From: Cinnamomum chago
Taxonomy: Eukaryota > Streptophyta > Magnoliopsida > Laurales > Lauraceae
Length of the DNA stretch: 64,000 nt
Direction of reading: 5' to 3'
NCBI GenBank assembly: GCA_038049695.1
Contig: CP142452.1
Location: 54,828,501-54,892,500 of the forward strand
Both the position numbers and the translations under genes were made by a program. The notes under the pieces were generated by a model. That model searched no databases, was not told where the DNA came from, and saw only the letters and a program-made list of their open reading frames with translations. Below are positions 57,613 through 64,000 of this stretch, piece by piece (position 1 is the stretch's first letter; every line of letters begins with the position of its first letter).

Positions 57613-59560
57613 TAGGCCCTCATCTCTCTTCTCCCTTATTTCCTTATCTCACTGTAGTAGCAACTCCAGCTTCTCTTCTTCTCAGTTTCTCTCGCTCAAA
57701 TGGAGCCGCCAAGCCACCAATCCGACGAGGAAACTCCAGCAACTTCTTCCCCTTCATCTCCTATCTCGTTTGATATCATTTTCGTGGGAATCCAAGATGG
57801 GCAGCACCATTACCCATTCTCCTTTCGATTTTCGGACTACCTACATGTAAGGGTTCACTCTCCCTCTTCCATGTTTTGGTTTTGCACCCTTGCGGCATAC
57901 CAAACCCGGACATGCAAGCCTTGCCTCGAATCCTTTCCTAGTTTCCCATTTCGGAGGTATTTTGGGTTGATTTTTGGGGATTTTTTTATTTAGGGAATCC
58001 CAACCCATTCTAGGAGTTTCAGAAGTGTTTTTGGAAGCTCTTGGATGTAAGGCAAGTGTTTAATTTCTTACTATTAACATGCCTGCTCAATTTCTTGGAA
58101 TTCAAGATCCTACTCTTGTTTATCTTCCTTCCCCAATAATCAGTTTTTAAGCATTTGTTTAATTAAGTTTAGGTGGTTTATTGATGCTCCAAAACATGCC
58201 CAAAACACCATCTGGAAATCACCTCAGCAACCATACTGGTAACCAATTTCTACTCTTGCGGGTAAAATGGTGTTTTAACACATGCTTTCGATCACCCATT
58301 TCTCTTAATTGTGTAAGTGACTTCTTGATCAGAATTAGGAGGATTAACTGGTGCTATTGCCGGCCAAAATCCCTTTGGAAAACCCCCAGCATAACCCTTG
58401 TAATTCCCCCATTTCAGTCCCCAAGGTGGGACAGCCAGCAAAATGCAAAGCTGTGCACACAGTGCCAGCCGGTCAACACTGTGCACATGCAATGCACAGC
58501 GTCCATCGGCTCGCGCTGTGCACTGCGCACAGTGCAGGTGCCCAGCGGCCATTGGTGGAGCCAACTGGTGGGTCCCGCCCATGGGACCCACTGCCTCTTG
58601 GGGCCCATTTTCTTCCCATTTGACACGGATTTTTGGCCCCCATTACCCATAGAAATTTCAGAAAATTTCTGAAAACAAAAGGTCGGATTTTGAGCCTTGT
58701 TTTGACCCATTTGATCCCTATAAAAAATTCAGATTTTGAGGCTTGTGTTGACATGTTTGATCCCTATAAAAATTCAGATTTTTATGAATGCAATGAAACC
58801 TAATCTTAGCCCTTTTAAAATCAAGTTGTATGTATTCCTAGTTGGTTCTTTTGTATTGGCCATGAACCAAAGGTGGGACTTGTTTTGGTCCTGTTGGTCC
58901 TGTTGGACCCGGAATGACCCCCAACAAATTTAGATTTTAAAGGACTTAATCTAAGAGGTTTTCAAACTCCTTTAAACCTGAATTCTTTGTGCATTGAATG
59001 CACGGGTCTTCAGTGTGAACTATGAACTATAGGGGGCTAGTTTTGGAACTGATGAACTATGCATGACCCAAATGTATTGTTTGACTCCGGAAATATTTGT
59101 TTGAGCATTGTACTCACCCTGGTGGATTGTCGGAGGCATGTAGATGTGTGATAGACTTGGGGATGCACATGATTAGAGTTTTGAGTGGCCGATCACATTA
59201 CTACAGCACTAAGGTATAAATTACCTATCACCGAACTCTAAGCACGTGGAAGGCCGAATCTCACTACCCAACATGTCAATGGCAGTTCGAATACTAGCAT
59301 ATTACTCGTAATGGTTCCTGGATTATTATACTGATTTAATTTGTCTAAATTTCAATTACAAGTCATTCTTGTACGCGGTGTACATTAACCTTTCTCGCGT
59401 GATTTATTTGTACACTTTTCAATACCCGACTTTCACCTAGTACAAATTATTTGTCACATACACATGAGGTTTCAGCGAGCATTTTTGCCCTGCCTGCCCC
59501 TACACTTAGGGTCCATGACGCGGTAATTTGGGGTTGTGTAGCGTGCATTCTTTTGCCTTG
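57613..59560 (+). mobile_element. Gypsy-type LTR D, distal part
   Basis: It continues from the interrupted TATA box with a CT-rich leader (tctcttctcccttatttcct) and the motif cluster at 58440-58535. It then runs through long non-coding sequence ending somewhere near 59500-59560. Frames of up to 163 codons (58181-58672) overlap on both strands around the cluster and have no domain. No terminal ACA or TSD could be assigned. Confidence 0.5.
58440..58540 (+). repeat. Palindromic motif cluster in LTR D (TGTGCACA type)
   Basis: Variants include ctgtgcacacagtgc (58451-58465), cactgtgcacatgc, aatgcacagcg and gctgtgcactgcgcacagtg. The core TGTGCAC(A) is self-complementary. The cluster lies about 0.83 kb downstream of the reconstructed TATA position once the Helitron is discounted. 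Confidence 0.75.
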
Positions 59561-61549
59561 CTCCATCTTTGACACCCAGATCCACCCTTTTCCTACCCTT
59601 TGAGGTTAAGCCATTTTATGCTGAAATGCTGCCCGATTTTCTAGAGACCGTAGGTCCTATCTGATTTGATTCGTCTCACTGCTATGTTAATTTGTCTATT
59701 CAATCTGTTCTTATGCCACTACGTAATACCCTATCATGGGTACGTGATTTTATTAGGATTAGGAAGTTTTATTTAGGAAATTCTAAATCAGTTAGGTTAA
59801 TTATTAAATAAGAATTAGTAATTTATTCCTTCTCCTTCTCTTTCATTAGGATTAGAAAAATTAGTTTAGGAGATTTTAGGCTTTATAAATAAAAAAATAA
59901 AAATAAAAAATAAAAAACCAAAAGACCAAAAACAAAGTAAAAGATATCAAAAATAAAAAAATAATAATCATAATAATAAACTTAGAAATTAAATAGTAGT
60001 TTAGGCTAATCAAGTTAGACCCTAGACCCAGATCTAGGTCTCCTCCTAGCCAAGTTAAACTACCTTTAGTTTCTTTTGTTTTAATAAGTTAGGTTCCTTT
60101 CTCACTCTCCGGGCCCTGCTAAGGGACTGGGAGAGCGGATAAGGGCGGTTAGGACCCTAGGATAGGGTAGAGATCTATTAGGGAAATGGATTAGTTAGAT
60201 TAAATCCAAGTAGAAAAATCCCCAAGTTAGGCCCTTCTAGCCCCCAATTATTAAAAATCCAAAGAAAAAACCATAAAACCATTAAATCAAACCCCAAAAC
60301 ATTTTCTTTTCTTTTCCTCCACCTTCGGTGCCAAATATTCATTTGAACTCAAAGATTAAAGGGAATGAAGACTGATTCCGAGAATCCGAACTAACGAGAA
60401 TAACGAGACGAGACGAGTGATTTTACACACCCTTAATATCATTTTATTTGCTTTTGGCCCATCATCGGCCACCCTCAAATCAATCTAGGCTCATCATTGG
60501 CCACTTTTAATCAATTTCGGCCCATCATTGACCACTTTTAATTAATATGGCCTATCATCGGCCACTCACTTTTATCACTTGTGTATCGCACACAAACCCA
60601 CATAAATCACAACTTGGAATCTCGTTTGCATTGTTCTTTCGATTTGAAGAATCAGCCTTCAAACCCTATGTTGTCAAGGGACATTGAAAGGGGTACCCGA
60701 GAACGGGGCTAATCTTCTTCTAAATATTTGGCACCTTCCCTCCTTATTTTCCTAATTTACTTCTATTTTATTTCATTTATTTTTAGAATACTTGGATTTA
60801 ATTTCAATAGCCCGTATACCCATAAATGTAGATCTCCTCTATCTAGTTCACTATGACCCTACTTTGAAACCCGTAATTTGACCCAAATTAAGTGACAAGA
60901 CAACCATCGTGTGTTGCCGGCTGCACATTAGACGAGAGGAAGAACCCATCCCATTTTCTCCTGCTTTCTTTTGGCTTTTGTCGAAGGACGATGTTACGGC
61001 CGTATCCATAGCTAGCGATCGTGATCTGTCGATTTTGAGGGTAGTTGGAATCCTCATTTTCGATATAAATTTTTTAATTTATCATATAGTTGAATGACGA
61101 TTTCCCTCCCCCGAGGGGATCAAAATTCACATCCAACAGCCTGATGATCGTGATGGGACTTCTTTGTTGTCTTGTCACGAATTTAGGTCTTTCGTAGGTC
61201 CCACGATCTCCATGCCAACAGCCTGGCGATCGGGATGGGACCTTTGTTGTTATGTCACCTAATTTGAGGTTTTCTGAAGTTTTATTGAAAGACACGAACC
61301 TTCGATCAATGACCGAATGTCCGTGTCCCATTTATTTAAGGGTCATTTTGGGTATAAATTAAATGTGAACTAGGGTCCGTATGACCGCTCGTTGAAGCTC
61401 TCCCTACTAGAACATAAGAGCACAACCCCATTAGTCTTTCCCCTTCCATCACTCAAATTAATTTCATAAAACGTTCTCTTCTTTCCTAGGTTCTTTCCCT
61501 TCTCATCTTTTTTTAAGGTTTTTCTCTTCTCATCCCTACCTTCTTACCA
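59561..61549 (+). other. LTR/leader-like sequence upstream of gag-like fragment
   Basis: Features resembling a long gypsy LTR or leader are an A-rich tract (59888-59975) and three to four tandem ggcccatcatcggccac variants (60455-60565). Two near-identical blocks (caacagcctgatgatcgtgatggga and ccaacagcctggcgatcgggat) lie near 61135 and 61215. No LTR boundary, primer site or TSD was identified and no host gene is supported. Frames at 60851-61331 overlap on both strands and look spurious. Confidence 0.4.
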
Positions 61550-62051
61550 ATGGAAGACCACCCGTGGGGAATGCCCAACATTCCTCCTATTTCAACTCTG
61601 GGAGTAACTCGAGCCATCGATGAGGCTTATGTCTCCCCATTGGATGCCGATATTTCTAGAGCTCTCGACACTCCGTTATCCAGACCGCGCTATTCCCCGC
61701 GCATATCGAGCCCACCGATCATCGAACTGGTCCCTTTCTCGATGAACTCAGTAGTCGCGAAGAAGAGTCACTCTAGTCCTCTAACTCTGATAAGGAGGGA
61801 TTCGTACTCTGCCGATTCGCAAGTCACGTACAAGGATCTGGTCAGATCGAGTAGGCAGACGCAGGACATAGGGCCTACGCCAACATCGCAACACAGGCCC
61901 GCCGTGTGATTCAACCTGTAGTCTCACAGGTCATCTCACATTCAACTATGGTTACCCGGACTGAACCGGTCACCTCGATGGTCCCCCAATATAGAATGCC
62001 TATTGATGCATCCATTATGACCACCACTAGACAATCAAGGCAGCAACAATA
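61550..62051 (+). pseudogene. Gag-like N-terminal fragment, frameshifted
   Basis: An ATG at 61550 follows a CT-rich leader and opens a 119-codon frame (MEDHPWGMPNIPPISTLGVT at the start) that is Ser/Pro-rich and hydrophilic. It ends at 61909. Similar composition continues in another frame (VTRTEPVTSMVPQYRMPIDA) until 62051, where a TA microsatellite interrupts. The position after LTR-like sequence and the low-complexity N-terminus fit a Tat/Ogre-type gag or ORF1. No diagnostic domain is present, so a host-gene origin cannot be excluded. Confidence 0.4.
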
Positions 62052-62755
62052 TATATATATATATAGAGGATGGCTACCCTAAGCTCAAGCTTAGGGGACC
62101 ATAAGCTCAATCATGCGAGCTGCACATGTGGCTTTTAAGCAAAAACAAACTTAATTCGGACGCCCGCCCTTTTTTTCAATTTCCCCCTTTCACTTATGTC
62201 TACCACAATCGATCCAGAGAGAAAAGAAAACCCAAAGGCACCCTCCAGCCTATCTCTCTCTCCCTCTTCCTTTGTCTCTCCCTCTCTCCACAGCCAGCGT
62301 AGACGTCGCCAACGATCGACGTGCTCTCCTCTTTCTCCCTCTCTCCACTGCCAGCCCCACTCCATCCCGTGGTAAGCAATCTGTGCCAGCCGCTGCTCTC
62401 TCCACTTGCCAGCCCAGTGTGCCAGACGCAATTTCTTCATCTCTCCCTCTCTCGACCGCTAGCTTAGCAAGATGCCCGTGGCCTTCTTCCCCATTTGATT
62501 TGCAGTGTGATTTTTTTTTTCATCTCACCCATTTGATTTGAAGTCTGTGTTTTTTTTTTCCTATCTGGAAAGTAAATCAAAATCTGAGATGATGCACTGC
62601 TACTGCTTGCCTAAAAGTTACCCAAAGATGTTGTCAGATACGTGAAAACAAATTGCCCTCCTCTCTCTCCATAGTTTTTGTTTGTTGCAAGAGGAATTTT
62701 TTTTTTCTTGAAACCTATCAGTGTAAGTTGAGTTTAATAAGATTAGTGAAATGAA
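62052..62755. other. Microsatellite and CT-rich spacer
   Basis: A TA run (62050-62066) is followed by gaggatggctaccctaagct, a possible MITE end without a visible partner. CT-rich sequence with repeated tctccctctctccac words then runs to about 62450, with T homopolymers near 62510, 62550 and 62700. No gene is supported. Confidence 0.45.
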
Positions 62756-62971
62756 ATGGAAGAATGGATTGTGATGGTGGAAAGTTGTAATTTTGACGAG
62801 CAGCCTTTCAAGGTGTTACATGGAGGGGTGTCAGCCTTGATCGCAGAGGCTCTAGCAAGCATTGGAGCCCATATGGCATCTAGGTTCAAGAGAGTTGCAG
62901 GAATGCAACTCAGCATCAATAATCTCAACTCTGCCCAGCTTAGAGATGATGTACCAGTTTTTATTTATTGA
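62756..62971 (+). pseudogene. DHNAT1: Exon-like fragment of DHNA-CoA thioesterase (DHNAT1-like)
   Basis: From Gln at 62801 the frame reads [18 protein letters not shown], then [16 protein letters not shown] and [17 protein letters not shown] recognise this as the hot-dog-fold segment of plant 1,4-dihydroxy-2-naphthoyl-CoA thioesterases, peroxisomal enzymes of phylloquinone synthesis. The HGGVSA.IAE stretch includes the active-site region. Homology covers about 50 residues, around a third of a typical 155-residue protein. It ends at a potential donor (gatgat|gtacca at 62951), so 62801-62950 has the shape of one internal exon. The 15 upstream residues are unrelated and no poly-pyrimidine acceptor is obvious. 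No other exon was found before the LTR begins at 63176. It is either a captured fragment or one exon of a gene broken by the LTR. Confidence 0.72.
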
Positions 62972-63175
62972 TTTAATAATCATCATGCACAATTTCATAG
63001 CATTCTTTGTATAATGTTTTTTCTCCTTGTGGATGGTCATAAACTTGCATGTGATGGGGTTGAAGCTGTGGAATGGGACCTGTTTGTCTATGTTGTGGAT
63101 GGTGTGGGAGATGACTGTCTTGCTTGGATCAACCCTTCATCCACCTGCAATATTATCTTATAAGTTATAACAATG

Positions 63176-64000
63176 TGTTACACCCCAATCCAATTTAATC
63201 TTCATTAATGCTAATTAATGGGGATTTAGTTTAATTAATCGTGTTTAGTTATAAATCATTAATTTAGTCTCCTAGACCGAGTCAACTCGAGTCTTGAGTT
63301 ATGACTAGTTGAGTGGAGTTGAATTGACTCAATTGGAGCGAGTCAAGGACTTTTCCGTAATTATAGATTTTCTCATTTTTCATCGTTTTCACGTCATTTT
63401 GGCGTCATCGCGTGTATTTCGTTAAGCTCGTCAATTTTCGTATTCGACATTACTTCATTTGATCATTCGTTGAGGAAATGGGCCATCATTTGACTCAAAT
63501 TGGAAATATACAAAAATAGTGGGCTTTTCTGCAAAAGTCTCAATCCTTATCACCTATACTAACCCCATTCCACTTATTTCATTCGGTTGTGCATGTGGCT
63601 ATGGAGAGAACCTTCTCCTCTATTTTCCTTCCAATTTCTCTCCCTCTCCAATCATTTTAGCTTTGTGCAAGTGAAGGCCAAGGTAGAGGTCTTCTTCTTC
63701 ATCATCTCCTTCATCTTCTCCACCTCTTGTTTTCAAGAACCATCTCTTCTCCAACTCCAAAAGTGGATTCCTTGTCAAGGTATGACTCAAATCCATCCTT
63801 GATAGTAGGTTTGAGTTGAAAATGGAGACAAGAGACCTTGAGTAGTTTTACATAGCATTCATGGTATTTCTTTCATTTGAATTGTGTTTAGGGTTTGAAT
63901 CATTTGGGGATTTTAGGGCTTGGAACACCAAGAGAGTAGAAGAAGTTAGAAAGCATAAATTGAGGCAAGTATATGCATAGTATAGAATTACATTCTTGTT
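63176..64000 (+). mobile_element. LTR family B, start of second copy, runs off the window
   Basis: It begins TGTTACACCCCAATCC and follows the reverse complement of LTR B (29820-32714). Shared parts are the taattaatgg/gtttagt region, cgagtcaactcgagtc, the gagagaacctt segment and ccttgtcaaggtatgactca. The copy is in plus orientation and cut by the window edge, so whether it is a solo LTR or part of a full element cannot be decided here. Confidence 0.82.

Noticed and set aside
58181-58754. Overlapping frames of 69-163 codons on both strands
   Set aside because: They are driven by the TGTGCACA motif cluster in LTR D and have no recognisable domain.
63000-63165. Second thioesterase exon after 62950
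   Set aside because: I looked for the residues expected to follow (an FAEATP...GKTIQVWEV-type stretch) and found none before the LTR.

Overview
This window is a repeat-dominated stretch of a flowering-plant nuclear genome. The evidence is plant-type Ty1/copia and Ty3/gypsy retrotransposons, hAT and CACTA miniature elements, Helitron ends, a small angiosperm-type protein gene and one exon-like fragment of a plant thioesterase gene. The clade cannot be fixed from the sequence. No tRNA, rRNA, CRISPR array or bacterial-style operon was found. Only one ordinary host gene is plausible: a small minus-strand gene at 13225-13479. Nearly everything else is nested transposable elements, many with target-site duplications (TSDs) that can be read directly.

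Layout. 0.9-5.6 kb: a copia element with an open gag-protease-integrase frame but no reverse transcriptase. 5.6-10.7 kb: a gypsy deletion derivative, with a truncated LTR, about 150 bp of pol end, a polypurine tract and a 3.18-kb LTR. 12.0-12.5 kb: a hAT-type MITE. 13.2-13.5 kb: the small host gene. 15.28-19.40 kb: a young, structurally complete, gag-only gypsy (TR-GAG-like) element, with 542-bp LTRs differing at one base by eye. 20.1-21.3 kb: a CACTA foldback MITE and a second hAT element. 21.6-29.6 kb: a probable Helitron with a 5' tandem array and a nested 1.78-kb solo LTR. 29.8-32.7 kb: a solo LTR (family B).

32.6-48.0 kb is a tandem segmental duplication. Both copies contain the end of LTR B, a foldback-MITE cluster and LTR A inserted at the same GAGGG site. 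They meet at about 39434-39441. Later, copy 1 received solo LTR C (4.0 kb) and copy 2 received two solo copia LTRs, one of which then received a 3.1-kb gypsy LTR.

47.2-50.2 kb: the complete solo LTR A. 51.7-53.0 kb: a third hAT element. 53.7 kb: a tRNA-derived SINE-like sequence. 54.6-59.6 kb: another LTR-like unit whose TATA box is split by a 2.5-kb minus-strand Helitron. 59.6-62.05 kb: LTR/leader-like sequence and a frameshifted gag-like fragment. 62.8 kb: an exon-like fragment of a DHNA-CoA thioesterase. 63.18 kb to the edge: the start of a second LTR B copy.

A recurring feature is worth following up. Several unrelated long LTRs each carry a cluster of short self-complementary GC-rich motifs. 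The motif differs by family (CCGATCGATCGG, CGCTCGAGCG, CGGTCGACCG, GCGGCTAACCGC, TCGCTATAGCGA, TGTGCACA), and in most cases the cluster lies 0.8-1.3 kb downstream of the LTR TATA box. The gag-only element carries an analogous GGGCGCCC series inside its coding region.
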